A stretch of DNA of 64,000 nt from Methanobrevibacter sp. (GTDB taxonomy: Archaea; Methanobacteriota; Methanobacteria; Methanobacteriales; Methanobacteriaceae), in the NCBI GenBank assembly GCA_017434555.1, contig JAFRFB010000003.1, forward strand, positions 34,210 to 98,209. Reading direction: 5' to 3'. Positions 28,034 to 36,753 of the stretch are shown piece after piece. Position numbers and translations under genes: made by a program. Position 1 is the stretch's first letter, and the number at the start of each line of letters is the position of its first letter. The notes under the pieces are model-generated. The model saw only the letters and a program-made list of their open reading frames with translations, searched no databases and was not told the origin of the DNA.

Positions 28034-28525
28034 ATGGATAAAATTATTATTAAAAACACTTGCAATGCAGACAGCAGAACTATGAAGTCTAATGCCACAT
28101 TGGATGATGTTAAAATCGCAACTGAGGAACATATACATGATGTTCAAAAAGGTATGAAATTCTTTGCAGAAAAATTAATAGAAGCTGGTAAAAATCATGA
28201 CCATACAAAATTAGAAAATTTTGAAAAAGAATATGGCGCTCTTGTAATGTCTCGTGTAATGGATGATGAGTTTAAAGCTAATCCATGGTGGTCGAAACAT
28301 GTGTTCGGAGAGCGTCATCATGTAAATATTGATTTCAAAGCAGATTGTAATTTAATTGATATTTTTGAGCATATCTGCGATGATGTGATGAGTGGTCGTG
28401 GTCGTGCAGGACATTTGACAAGTGCATTTATGGATATAGATCCAAAGTTATTATACTTAGCTTACTGGAATACTGTAAGAATGCTTGATAATGTTGTGCA
28501 AGTATCAAACAAACCATTAAAATGA
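28034..28525 (+). CDS. DUF5662-like protein (HD-like His/Asp motifs)
   Basis: 163 residues, preceded by GGAGG. Ordered motifs HIHDVQKGMKFF, KNHDHTKLENFEKEY and GERHHVNID are those of the DUF5662 phage family, with His/Asp residues that could bind metal as in HD phosphohydrolases. A paralogue is at 40410-40883. The biochemical role is not known; a nucleotide hydrolase is a guess. Confidence 0.65.
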   Translation: MDKIIIKNTCNADSRTMKSNATLDDVKIATEEHIHDVQKGMKFFAEKLIEAGKNHDHTKLENFEKEYGALVMSRVMDDEFKANPWWSKHVFGERHHVNIDFKADCNLIDIFEHICDDVMSGRGRAGHLTSAFMDIDPKLLYLAYWNTVRMLDNVVQVSNKPLK

Positions 28526-28554
28526 AATTTAAAATAAATTGAGGTGTTAAATTT

Positions 28555-28968
28555 ATGAGTGCTGAGGTTACTGAATTTGCGAATGGTGGAAGTGTAGCTG
28601 AAGAAACAGTTAATGATGATGGTTTACCATTTGCAAAAGCAGAAATTGTCCGTTTAATGAAAGATAATTTGGATGAGGATAAAATGATACGTGAAAGAGT
28701 TAAAGTGGAAATGAATAAATTCCTATACTCTATTTTACAAAATGTCTGTAAACAATTAAATGATTATCCATATACTACTGTTGATTATGAAATGTTGAAA
28801 GAAGTATTATATCCTTATCAGAATATTACTCGTATTAATCAGGAAAAAGAAAGAATATTATTACATTTAGATGCTATTAAAGCTGATTGTGATGCTTTAG
28901 GTGCTGATGTATCTAAAACTTTAAAGTTAAAAGACACTAAAGAAGAAGAGGAAGTTTTATTCAAATAA
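28555..28968 (+). CDS. histone-fold protein with C-terminal coiled coil
   Basis: 137 residues. Residues about 24-95 follow the archaeal histone plan: [15 protein letters not shown] (short helix and loop), a long central helix ([20 protein letters not shown]), then a loop with [16 protein letters not shown] in place of RKTIKAEDIELA. A charged, helical C-terminal tail is added and the N-terminus is extended, unlike the roughly 68-residue host histones. It would package or mask viral DNA, or alter host chromatin. AGGTG precedes the ATG. Confidence 0.55.
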   Translation: MSAEVTEFANGGSVAEETVNDDGLPFAKAEIVRLMKDNLDEDKMIRERVKVEMNKFLYSILQNVCKQLNDYPYTTVDYEMLKEVLYPYQNITRINQEKERILLHLDAIKADCDALGADVSKTLKLKDTKEEEEVLFK

Positions 28969-28987
28969 AATGGAGGATTATGTTATA

Positions 28988-29536
28988 ATGACTTTTATTG
29001 CACCGACATGGACTACTGGATTACTAGTGCAAATAGGTTACTTCATTATACCATTAGTTATTGGTATTGTGTTGTGGGTGATTTGTGCAAGTAAAGATAA
29101 ACCAATGATTGGAACTGTACTGTTAATTGTTTGTATTGTATGTGCAGGGGTATGTACTAGTGTTTTATGGTGGCAGAATTATGAGGTTCCCTCTGTACAG
29201 ACAAAGGTTGTTACTGTGGATACTTGGCAGCCAAAAGCAGGAATAGCCACTAATGAAAATGGTATGATGGTTATTGATAATGCAGACCAACTAATGTTAA
29301 TCACTACTGATGGTGAAGCATTCCTGAATGAGGAGAATTTCCTATTCCAGAAATTCGACACAAGAGATATACTGAATGAATTAAAACCTGGTACTGTGGC
29401 AGAGATAAAATATTATGGTTGGCGCGAGGGCTTTAATAGTGGTTTCCCAAATATTCTTAGTGTTGAAAAAATCATTGATGATTCTAATGCTGTGAATAAG
29501 ACTGCAGGTGATTATTTCGGAACTAGAGTAATCTAA
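28988..29536 (+). CDS. membrane protein with extracytoplasmic domain
   Basis: 182 residues from ATG 28988, after GGAGG at 28972-28976 (an in-frame ATG at 28970 overlaps that site). Two hydrophobic helices (VQIGYFIIPLVIGIVLWVIC and GTVLLIVCIVCAGVCTSVLW) precede a beta-rich domain of about 115 residues. An OB-like domain anchored to the membrane is plausible; function unknown. Confidence 0.6.
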   Translation: MTFIAPTWTTGLLVQIGYFIIPLVIGIVLWVICASKDKPMIGTVLLIVCIVCAGVCTSVLWWQNYEVPSVQTKVVTVDTWQPKAGIATNENGMMVIDNADQLMLITTDGEAFLNEENFLFQKFDTRDILNELKPGTVAEIKYYGWREGFNSGFPNILSVEKIIDDSNAVNKTAGDYFGTRVI

Positions 29537-29589
29537 AAAAAAGAATAAGTATTATTTTAATTTTCTTTTTATGGGAGGTTGATTTTTTT

Positions 29590-30846
29590 ATGGAGTTAGA
29601 AGAGATTTGTAAGGAGTATTTTAATGATGTTAAACCTAAGCATATGCGTAGGTTTAATGAAACCACTCCAGAGGGTAATAATATTACTGGTTATATTTGT
29701 CACAAACCGAATAAGTATCTTGGCAGTATGTTAATCATGACTGTTAATGGTGAGGAGACAAATCAATTTATTCAAAGTATGCCTAAAATCCATTACTTTG
29801 AAGACAGTAGAGATATAAGTGAACATAGTCTTAGCTTATGTTATGAAAAATTAGATGGAACCTGTCTAATAATATACCCATTAAAAAATAGTAAAGGTGA
29901 AACCATAGAGGTAGTACCTAAAACAAGAGGTCGTCCAGTAGCAGACAAACACTTCCGTGAATTACTACAACACGTAGACCAAAAACCAATACAAAAATAC
30001 TACAAAAAAAATGATGGAATATTAATATTCGAAATGTACGGAATATTAAACCAACATGAAATAATCCATTACGACACGGGTATAGATATAAGATTAATCG
30101 CAGAATACAATGATGGTGTATTTGAGATTAATCCGGTAACTGCAAGTATTTGGGGTTTCCGTAAACCTGACCTTCTTTTCACTTTATTCAAACATGGTAC
30201 AGATTGGATGGTTAAAACAAAAAGTAAAAAATTCCAAGTCTACCTTGGAAACGAAATATACACATTCCCAACAAATATTGATGCTGTTGACGGAATACAA
30301 AACCTATTGGAAGATTTAAACAAACAATACATTGAAGTTAATGGTATACGTGCAATTGAAGGTGTAGTGATTAATACAAGAAATATTAATGATCATCCTA
30401 AATGGTTGAAATGTAAACCAAGAGATATTGAAAATGAACACCGTACTGTTAATGGAATTCCACGTTCCAGTATAACAAAAGAAGTATTAAAATACTTCGA
30501 TGAATACGGTAGTGAAGTAAAAGAAATCTACTTAAAAGACAAAAACCACCACACCGAGTATATTCATAGAATGTTATCTGAGGAATATAATGCTGATTTA
30601 ATTAAAAAAAGTAAAAATAAAATTGAACGTGTATTCATACAGATTGCTGATTCTAAAACTGTTCCTGAATCTATACATAAAATTTGTGAAGATTTACTTG
30701 ATGAGTATGGTGATGAGGGCATTCGTAAGTGCATGCAGGAATTCGCTAAAGAGTATCCTTTTAAGAAAAAAGAGGCTCGTATGGTGTATAATACTTTAGA
30801 GATGAAATTTAAAAAGAAAGGTTTGGATTTAAAAGGAAAAAACTAG
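29590..30846 (+). CDS. ATP-dependent RNA ligase
   Basis: 418 residues. Nucleotidyltransferase motifs are in order: motif I with Lys87 (YEKLDGTCLI), motif III-like GILIFEMYG, motif IV IEGVVINTR and motif V PKWLKCKP. The C-terminal region is helical, as in RNA ligases. The family joins RNA 5'-phosphate and 3'-hydroxyl ends; in phage T4 this undoes host tRNA cleavage. A virus tRNA-Cys is present in this element. Good GGGAGG ribosome site; monocistronic-looking with own leader. Confidence 0.85.
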   Translation: MELEEICKEYFNDVKPKHMRRFNETTPEGNNITGYICHKPNKYLGSMLIMTVNGEETNQFIQSMPKIHYFEDSRDISEHSLSLCYEKLDGTCLIIYPLKNSKGETIEVVPKTRGRPVADKHFRELLQHVDQKPIQKYYKKNDGILIFEMYGILNQHEIIHYDTGIDIRLIAEYNDGVFEINPVTASIWGFRKPDLLFTLFKHGTDWMVKTKSKKFQVYLGNEIYTFPTNIDAVDGIQNLLEDLNKQYIEVNGIRAIEGVVINTRNINDHPKWLKCKPRDIENEHRTVNGIPRSSITKEVLKYFDEYGSEVKEIYLKDKNHHTEYIHRMLSEEYNADLIKKSKNKIERVFIQIADSKTVPESIHKICEDLLDEYGDEGIRKCMQEFAKEYPFKKKEARMVYNTLEMKFKKKGLDLKGKN

Positions 30847-30891
30847 ATAAAAAAATTATAAAAATAAAAATTGAGGTTTAAAAGAAATATT

Positions 30892-31110
30892 ATGGCTAAT
30901 GAAAGATTTACTGTTGAAAGAACTGAACGTACATGGACTAGTAAAAAAGAATACTTAATTAAAGAAGGAAAAAAAGAACTCCTGAAATTAAGTGATAGGT
31001 ATGAAGCTGAAGAAGTCTGCAAGTTATTGAATAAGGTTGCAGGTAAAAAAACAAGTAAACGTGAAACTGCTAAACGTGTTAAAAAAGTACCTAAAAAGGA
31101 TGGGGAATAA
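30892..31110 (+). CDS. small KRF-family protein
   Basis: 72 residues from ATG 30892 with GAGG upstream. The start ANERFTVERTERTW and the AEEVCKLLNKVAG segment match the N-terminal domain of the array at 49759-52372 and of 42670 and 45423. A basic Lys/Arg tail replaces the coiled coil. Function unknown. Confidence 0.65.
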   Translation: MANERFTVERTERTWTSKKEYLIKEGKKELLKLSDRYEAEEVCKLLNKVAGKKTSKRETAKRVKKVPKKDGE

Positions 31111-31114
31111 GCAT

Positions 31115-31342
31115 ATGGGTGAGGTTAAAGAACATTGGGCACCATATTATGATGAATATATGGATGTGTGGAATGTTAAAGAATGCAGTACTGGTTTAAT
31201 GTATCCTATGACTGGTGAACCAATGGCAAAACAGATTAGTGGATTATTGAACTATTACGATAAAAGGTTGCATAATGTATTGGATGAATTATATGTTAAG
31301 GATAGGCGATTAGAAGAATTAGGTGCTGGTATTGATGTCTGA
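31115..31342 (+). CDS. hypothetical protein
   Basis: 75 residues from ATG 31115, behind GGATGGGG. Aromatic N-terminus (EHWAPYYDEYMDVWNV) and helical C-terminus with coiled-coil character (KRLHNVLDELYVKDRRLEEL). Overlaps the next gene by 8 bases. Confidence 0.6.
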   Translation: MGEVKEHWAPYYDEYMDVWNVKECSTGLMYPMTGEPMAKQISGLLNYYDKRLHNVLDELYVKDRRLEELGAGIDV

Positions 31343-31559
31343 TGTTTATGTTGATATTCGTTTGAAGATTTCTCCTACTGAGTTGTCACGTAAGAATAGG
31401 GTATCTGATTTGGAGGATGCTTTAGTGATTGGTGATCTTGTTTGTAGTGAGATTAAGGAGTTGGAGCATATTAAGTTGTTGGATGTTGATGTTGTTAATG
31501 TTGGTAAGTTGAATCCTTTGACTTTTGAGTTGTCTGAGGATAAGCTTGCTGATGATTAA
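31335..31559 (+). CDS. hypothetical protein
   Basis: 74 residues from ATG 31335, with AGGTG at 31321. G/T-rich codons. Two strand-forming segments (YVDIRLKISPTEL and IKLLDVDVVNVGKLNPLTFE). Not recognised. Confidence 0.55.
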   Translation: MSDVYVDIRLKISPTELSRKNRVSDLEDALVIGDLVCSEIKELEHIKLLDVDVVNVGKLNPLTFELSEDKLADD

Positions 31560-31604
31560 CTACTTTTACTTTTTTTCTTTTTTTCTTATTTTTTTTATTT
31601 TTTA

Positions 31605-31640
31605 TACCAAAACATTTATATACTATGAAAACAAATATTT
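31605..31640 (+). promoter_or_regulatory. virus promoter of the shared extended-TATA type
   Basis: TACCAAAACA, then TTTATATA at 31615-31622, then CTATGAAAACAAATAT. It drives the leader that holds an ACCCAAAAAGAA box at 31681. Confidence 0.65.
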
Positions 31641-31715
31641 ATTTGTCGGAGAGAACAACTCCAAAAAAAAAACAATTATAACCCAAAAAGAAAATTAATG
31701 AGGAGATGATTAAAA

Positions 31716-31889
31716 ATGAACTTTTTCACAACAATATATCCAGAACTTGAAAACACTGAATACGGCGACTTAAACGACTTATGCCCAGACCACGAAATCA
31801 AATATGAAATCGAATCATACATATTCGAAATGTGGGCAGAAGAAGCAGAATTCGAGGACTTATTAAAACATGAACCTCAACCAGCATAA
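31716..31889 (+). CDS. very acidic small early protein
   Basis: 57 residues with 16 Asp/Glu and only 2 Lys, no long basic patch (FEMWAEEAEFEDLLKHEPQP). AGGAG at 31701-31705 precedes the ATG, with a dedicated promoter and leader. Its strong negative charge resembles DNA-mimic anti-restriction or anti-CRISPR proteins; this is inference from charge, size and early promoter only. Confidence 0.65.
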   Translation: MNFFTTIYPELENTEYGDLNDLCPDHEIKYEIESYIFEMWAEEAEFEDLLKHEPQPA

Positions 31890-31929
31890 ATATTTTTTAT
31901 TTTTTTATTTTTTTAAGAGGTCACAATTT

Positions 31930-32082
31930 ATGAATCTCAATTTTTACATCAAGGTGGGGGATTATATGCCAGAATACTTACCCTCACCACGCCTAAAAAG
32001 ACCATGCTTAAAAGAAATTAAGTCCGAGGCATTAAAAGAACTACCCATAATACTGGTAGGTTGTGAGTTAAATGAAGTATAA
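31930..32082 (+). CDS. small hypothetical protein
   Basis: 50 residues from ATG 31930 behind AGAGGT. Proline- and Lys-containing (YLPSPRLKRPCLKEIKSEAL). Overlaps the thymidylate synthase start by 11 bases, so may be its leader cistron. Confidence 0.5.
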   Translation: MNLNFYIKVGDYMPEYLPSPRLKRPCLKEIKSEALKELPIILVGCELNEV

Positions 32083-32905
32083 AGTAATAACTCCAGAATA
32101 CGAAATCGATAAAGATTACAAACAGGATGAAAAAATGTCTGAAAAAGACAAATTGGTGAAAAAAATGAAGAGTATAAGTGAAAACTGGTACATTCTATTA
32201 AAAAATGTGTTAGAAAATGGTGAAAAACATACAAAAGATGACGGTGATAAACTCATAGAATACATGGGCAATCACTGCATGATAAGTAATCCATTAAAAA
32301 AATACGAACCAATGCAAATATCAAGTAAAATGTTCCTTGATTTAATCCGTAACGGCGAGTTTGATGTTGAGGGTTATCCATTGAAAGGCTCCGCACTTGC
32401 TGATTATGTGGAACAATTCGACAATAACAAATACATCTACCTCGAGGAAGATGCAAATGGTGACAAACCATTCATTTATACATATTCTGAGAGGATGAAA
32501 AATATTCAACTATGCACACGTGGCGGACACAATGATTATTTTAACCAATATGAAATAATTAAAAGAAGATTGATTGAGCATATGGGTAGTAACCGTGCAG
32601 TAGCAACATTATACTCTGCTGGATTAGATGAAACTGAACAACACATTCCTTGTTTGAACTGGATTCAAGCTACTATTCGTAATAATAAGTTATTATTACA
32701 TGTCATGTTCCGTAGTAATGATTGTTATGGTGCATGGGTCAGCAATATGTATTTCATAAGTTTTATTGGAATTCGTTTAGTTGAGGATTTAAAGAGTGTT
32801 TATCCATCATTAACTTTTGAGGGTATTAATTACAATTCAACTAGTTTACATGTATATGAATATGACTTGAGTCAAGCTGAAAAAGTAGTTAATGGAGTGT
32901 TTTAA
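32072..32905 (+). CDS. thyA: thymidylate synthase (ThyA-like)
   Basis: 277 residues. The catalytic Cys194 lies in HIPCLNWIQATIRNN, and LLLHVMFRSNDCYGAW (Arg214, Asp217) supplies the phosphate- and base-binding residues of ThyA. Residues near 146-171 (QLCTRGGHNDYFNQYEIIKR) match the archaeal variant. The enzyme methylates dUMP to dTMP; in methanogens the one-carbon carrier is probably tetrahydromethanopterin. Next to dCTP deaminase it completes a dCTP to dTMP route. N-terminal ~30 residues look extra. Confidence 0.85.
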   Translation: MKYKVITPEYEIDKDYKQDEKMSEKDKLVKKMKSISENWYILLKNVLENGEKHTKDDGDKLIEYMGNHCMISNPLKKYEPMQISSKMFLDLIRNGEFDVEGYPLKGSALADYVEQFDNNKYIYLEEDANGDKPFIYTYSERMKNIQLCTRGGHNDYFNQYEIIKRRLIEHMGSNRAVATLYSAGLDETEQHIPCLNWIQATIRNNKLLLHVMFRSNDCYGAWVSNMYFISFIGIRLVEDLKSVYPSLTFEGINYNSTSLHVYEYDLSQAEKVVNGVF

Positions 32906-32911
32906 TTTATT

Positions 32912-33406
32912 ATGTGTGTTTTATCTGATTATTCAATTAAAGAAAGGATTGATGAATTATTCAATAGTCCTATTAGTTTAAATAGTATTCAACCATGCAG
33001 TGTTGATTTACATTTACGTGAAGACTTAATAAACTTAGATGGTGAAGAATTCAATTTAGATGCAGGGGATTATATACTTCAACCGGATGAATTCATCCTT
33101 GGTAGTACAAGTGAATATGTTACAATACCTAATGACCTTGTCGCACAAGTAGATGGCAAATCAAGTATTGGAAGATTAGGAGTAATGATTCATGTAACTG
33201 CAGGATACATAGATGCAGGTTTTAATGGCAATATCACATTAGAAATAAAGAATATTAGTAATAAACCATTCACATTAAAAAAAGGAATGAGTATATGTCA
33301 AATAATATTCTTTGAATTAACCACAGAGGTTACTCGTACTTATGGTGATGAAAGTCTAGGAAGTCATTATCAAAACAGTATAGGTACAATCAGGAGCCGA
33401 TTATGA
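32912..33406 (+). CDS. dcd: dCTP deaminase
   Basis: 164 residues, family length. Motifs SIQPCSVDLHL, DGKSSIGRLGVMIHVTAGYI and GFNGNITLEI (catalytic Glu111) identify the Dcd/dUTPase-like trimer. It converts dCTP to dUTP, or directly to dUMP if bifunctional as in methanogens; sequence alone does not settle which. Follows thyA by 6 bases. Confidence 0.88.
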   Translation: MCVLSDYSIKERIDELFNSPISLNSIQPCSVDLHLREDLINLDGEEFNLDAGDYILQPDEFILGSTSEYVTIPNDLVAQVDGKSSIGRLGVMIHVTAGYIDAGFNGNITLEIKNISNKPFTLKKGMSICQIIFFELTTEVTRTYGDESLGSHYQNSIGTIRSRL

Positions 33407-33888
33407 CTAGTAGTGTTAAAAGTAAGATGTATACTAGATTCGGCACCTGTTTAATAAATGGTGAAGGGTACTATGAAGTCGCATCAGTAAAAGAAGGAAA
33501 TCAGGATAAATTATTACATCGTTTAATATATATGGATTTCTACGGTGTTGATTTACCGAGTAATATTCATATTCACCACCGCAACAATAGGAAACTTGAC
33601 AATTGTATATTGAACTTGGAGGCTATTCCTGCTAGTGATCATGCACGATTGCATCGTACTGGTGCGAAAATGTCAGAGGAGACTAAACTTTTGATGAGTA
33701 AAGCAAGGAGTAAAACTAATATTTTCCATGTTAGTAAGGAGAAATCTAAAGGTTGTCGTCAAGGATTCATATATAAATACCAATACTTCGAGGATGGGGT
33801 CCGTAAAAAAATGAGAGCTGTTGATTTGGAAGTATTGAAAAGTAAAGTATTAGATAAAGGTTTACCATGGATTGAATTTAGAGGTTAA
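33403..33888 (+). CDS. HNH homing-type endonuclease with NUMOD3/AP2-like tail
   Basis: 161 residues. HNH core: LLHRLIYMDFYG, IHIHHRNNRKLDNCILNLEA and HARLHR. A NUMOD3-type SEETKLLMSKARSK motif follows, then an AP2-like DNA-binding unit (GFIYKYQYFEDGVRKKMRAV). Start overlaps the dcd stop by 4 bases, so it is embedded in the operon. Likely a free-standing homing endonuclease; its paralogue is at 48595. Confidence 0.8.
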   Translation: MTSSVKSKMYTRFGTCLINGEGYYEVASVKEGNQDKLLHRLIYMDFYGVDLPSNIHIHHRNNRKLDNCILNLEAIPASDHARLHRTGAKMSEETKLLMSKARSKTNIFHVSKEKSKGCRQGFIYKYQYFEDGVRKKMRAVDLEVLKSKVLDKGLPWIEFRG

Positions 33889-33902
33889 TAGGAGATTTAT
33901 TT

Positions 33903-34457
33903 ATGATTGATGGGAGTAGTGTATCTTATTTTCCGGAATTAGAAAATAATAAACCAGTTAACTCTAGTAAATGGGGTATTTTGAATGTGCATCTTGCAAA
34001 ATGCAGTCAAGTAAGAACTGGTTATCAATGGAAGTATCAATATTTTGATGGATTTAAAATACGTATCATTAGCAGTTATGATTTGAAGAAGTTAAGACGT
34101 AAAATTGAGGGTAAAGGTTTACCATGGATTATTACGGATATTAAGTTTGCTACTGATGCTTATGATTTAAACCGTGTATTATTAAAAAAGCATGCTGAAG
34201 TTAAAAAACAGTATAAGAATAATCGTTCAAATTCTGGTGTAAAGTATGTTTATAAATCCAAGGATATTCATGCACGCAGAGGTTTCTATTGGATGTATGT
34301 TGTCCCTAAAAACTGTACTACTACTAATCAGAAAACATTCTGCAGTAGCAAATTAGAGAATCTTCGAGAACGCATACTAGGTGAGGGTTTAGAATGGAAT
34401 ATTGTTAACTATGACTTATACAATAAGATTATAAAAGATGAAGAGGCTTTACCATGA
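33903..34457 (+). CDS. AP2-like tandem DNA-binding protein
   Basis: 184 residues with two AP2-like units, each ending in a G-K/E-GLPW/LEW signature: YQWKYQYFDGFKIRIISSYD to KGLPWII, and YWMYVVPKNC to GEGLEWNIV. The same signature ends the HNH protein just upstream (KGLPWIEF) and the one at 49035 (KNMEWIVL). Probably derived from a homing endonuclease that lost its nuclease part. Confidence 0.65.
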   Translation: MIDGSSVSYFPELENNKPVNSSKWGILNVHLAKCSQVRTGYQWKYQYFDGFKIRIISSYDLKKLRRKIEGKGLPWIITDIKFATDAYDLNRVLLKKHAEVKKQYKNNRSNSGVKYVYKSKDIHARRGFYWMYVVPKNCTTTNQKTFCSSKLENLRERILGEGLEWNIVNYDLYNKIIKDEEALP

Positions 34458-34999
34458 ATGATAAACTTAATACTTATAAAAATAGAATAATAGAATTCTT
34501 CAATGAATCTAAGGATAAATTATATACTTTATTCCATATACGTAATGATACAGATATTTATGCTGATTATATAACTAATTATGGTTGGATTGAAGAAGTA
34601 ACTGGAAATGATGATAGTATATTAGGTTTAGGTGCTGATTTATGCACACAAATGCTAGAATTAAATATTACCTTACGCTCATTAAAAAAAGAAATACTAA
34701 ATGAATTACCTGATTACTTGAAAGAAAATCTTATACGTGTGGAAACTTCAGGTACCATTGATAATATCCGGTTAAATTTTTATTTTAAAAATTATGATCA
34801 TATGAATAAGAAATTAGTTAATGAGATACGAGCTGATTTCAGGGATTGTATAATGACTAATAAGTTCCCACCGTATAAAGTAATGTGTGATGGGGAGTTC
34901 ATGTTAGTTGTTGCAGTTAAAGATTATTATAATTTAAATTTTAACCCAAAAGAAATAATTGAGGAGGCAAATAATAATGGTGAAGAAGAATATGAGTGA
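34454..34999 (+). CDS. hypothetical protein
   Basis: 181 residues, alpha/beta. The C-terminal half (IDNIRLNFYFKNYDHMNKKL) shows the same strand-helix pattern as the next gene, hinting at a pair of related domains. An ACCCAAAAGAA box lies inside its last codons (34944), just before the ribosome site of the next gene. Confidence 0.6.
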   Translation: MNDKLNTYKNRIIEFFNESKDKLYTLFHIRNDTDIYADYITNYGWIEEVTGNDDSILGLGADLCTQMLELNITLRSLKKEILNELPDYLKENLIRVETSGTIDNIRLNFYFKNYDHMNKKLVNEIRADFRDCIMTNKFPPYKVMCDGEFMLVVAVKDYYNLNFNPKEIIEEANNNGEEEYE

Positions 35000-35417
35000 A
35001 TTAATAAGATTCGATTATACACCAGAATGTAAAACCTGCCAGTTTCGTAAAGAATTAGGTTTACTTGAATACTGTTGTGGTTTCGTAATTGATTTAATTC
35101 GTAAAAAAAGATTTGAAGAAATGAAAGAAAAAGTCTATGATTATATAGATTTCAATGAGGAACTTGGAATATTAGATTATAGTAACTTATTATTCACGAA
35201 TGATGATGAATATACTGTAACAGTAACGTTTCAAACTAATCTTCGTGAGGACAAGAAGTTAATATTACGTAAAGTACGTGAGGCTTTAATGGATAGTTTC
35301 TATTTTAATCATGTGAACTTTGAAAAAAACTCATTAACAAGGAAAGAATTTAACCAAGAACCAGTAATAATACAATCTAAGATTGATGAGTATTTATCAA
35401 GGGCTGATATAGTATGA
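34977..35417 (+). CDS. hypothetical protein with Cys motif
   Basis: 146 residues from ATG 34977, 9 bases after GAGGAGG. The N-terminus has CKTCQFRKELGLLEYCC, a possible metal site. The middle (YTVTVTFQTNLREDKKLILR) resembles the upstream neighbour. Overlaps both neighbours. Confidence 0.6.
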   Translation: MVKKNMSELIRFDYTPECKTCQFRKELGLLEYCCGFVIDLIRKKRFEEMKEKVYDYIDFNEELGILDYSNLLFTNDDEYTVTVTFQTNLREDKKLILRKVREALMDSFYFNHVNFEKNSLTRKEFNQEPVIIQSKIDEYLSRADIV

Positions 35418-35674
35418 GTGATGGTGGAGCTGTAGGCGTATGTATTCATGATGTAGCTGAAATATTATCAGAAAAATATTATAATTGTAATGATGAGGAT
35501 ATTGTTAAATCACATATAGGTTTCAACCTCGTTGGTTTAAAAGATTTAGTTAATATCATACAAAAAGAAGCAAATGTAAACCTACACTTATGTGACAATT
35601 TAGAGGATATCCGTTTTTTCAAAAACGAGGAACAAGAATTAAAATATCTTCAAGAAAAACTAAATGGAGGTTGA
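35414..35674 (+). CDS. hypothetical protein
   Basis: 86 residues, starts by ATGA overlap. Alpha/beta with VCIHDVAEILSEKYYNC at the N-terminus. No family recognised. Its end contains a GGAGG that precedes only a 13-codon frame at 35679. Confidence 0.55.
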   Translation: MSDGGAVGVCIHDVAEILSEKYYNCNDEDIVKSHIGFNLVGLKDLVNIIQKEANVNLHLCDNLEDIRFFKNEEQELKYLQEKLNGG

Positions 35675-35747
35675 AATTGTGGATAAAATTATACTTTCAA
35701 TGGCAGATGAAATGTATTAAAAAATAATAAATGGAGTGTATTAAAGG

Positions 35748-36296
35748 ATGGTTGAACCAGATTATTATGCAAAAAATGGATTAAGTCCATTAGAAGCATT
35801 TGAAAAAGGATTACTCAGTAAAGAAGAAGTTGTAGGTTTTTGTAAAGGTAATATTATTAAATATACTGTTCGGGCTGGTGAAAAAACAAGTGATCCATTA
35901 CTAGATATTGTAAAAGCTATGGATTATTTACATCATCTGCATAAAGTATTAAAAGCAGATGAAACCGATAATATAAGTGATTTGGATGATAAATTAGAGG
36001 AAGTTAAAAATAAGATTCAAGATTATAAGAAAGGATTGGCTTTAACTGATGCAGATTTATATAATACTGATAATGTATTAACTTTCAATGATGAAGATTT
36101 AGAAAAATTTGTATGGTTTGATACATGTAAGTCTAAATATGGTCGTGTTCCTAAAGCTGCTTTAAGACCACAAAAATCTAATATTGAAAAGAAACCGGAA
36201 CCTGATTCTAATCTAAAACATACTGAGCGGTTATGTGGAGAACCAAGTGACTCATGGTATAGTAGATTAATAAATAAGATAAATGGAGGATTGTGA
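35748..36296 (+). CDS. DUF3310-like protein
   Basis: 182 residues. The segment LSPLEAFEKGLLSKEEVVGF, CKGNIIKYTVRAGEK and DIVKAMDYLHHLHKV carries the conserved GN-x-x-KY...R...K...D-x-x-KA-x-x-Y-L pattern of DUF3310, a small phage family of unknown biochemistry often annotated near nucleotide metabolism. The C-terminal 80 residues are extra and variable. Confidence 0.75.
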   Translation: MVEPDYYAKNGLSPLEAFEKGLLSKEEVVGFCKGNIIKYTVRAGEKTSDPLLDIVKAMDYLHHLHKVLKADETDNISDLDDKLEEVKNKIQDYKKGLALTDADLYNTDNVLTFNDEDLEKFVWFDTCKSKYGRVPKAALRPQKSNIEKKPEPDSNLKHTERLCGEPSDSWYSRLINKINGGL

Positions 36297-36300
36297 TTTG

Positions 36301-36753
36301 GTGGAAAAAAGAATTTTGGAGGAGGCCATGAGTAAATATTCTTATCCTTATACTGATTATATTACATTGGCTGAGGCTATGAGTAAACCTCCTAGAGAGC
36401 ATGATAATAAATCGGAGGATGATGAGTTCCTTGAAAAATATCTAGATAGTTCAGATATGCCACCATTTTGGGAAAATCAATGCAGTCCCAATCATGATAA
36501 AATTGATGTGCAAAATAACTCTCGTCTAGATGGTGGGTTGTACTTTGAAAAGTATATTGTGGAACATACTGAGTTAACAAAAACACTAGATGGTCTTGGT
36601 GATTTGAATCAACAACAAGAGCCTGTATCGATAATTAAGAAATTTCCTGATGAGAATGTTATTCAAATACAATTAGGTGATGAACAATTAAATAAATTAT
36701 TAAGTGATGTAATTTTAACTTTGTTAAATAGTGAATTGGTGAAAAAAGAATGA
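36301..36753 (+). CDS. hypothetical protein
   Basis: 150 residues from GTG 36301, behind GGAGGATT at 36285. Acidic middle (DNKSEDDEFLEKYLDSSD), helical C-terminus (DEQLNKLLSDVILTLLNSEL). An in-frame ATG at 36283 lies within the ribosome site. Not recognised. Confidence 0.55.
   Translation: MEKRILEEAMSKYSYPYTDYITLAEAMSKPPREHDNKSEDDEFLEKYLDSSDMPPFWENQCSPNHDKIDVQNNSRLDGGLYFEKYIVEHTELTKTLDGLGDLNQQQEPVSIIKKFPDENVIQIQLGDEQLNKLLSDVILTLLNSELVKKE

Noticed and set aside
35679..35720. A 13-codon frame behind a perfect GGAGGTTGA site
   Set aside because: Too short to support as a gene; may be a remnant or leader peptide, no homology visible.
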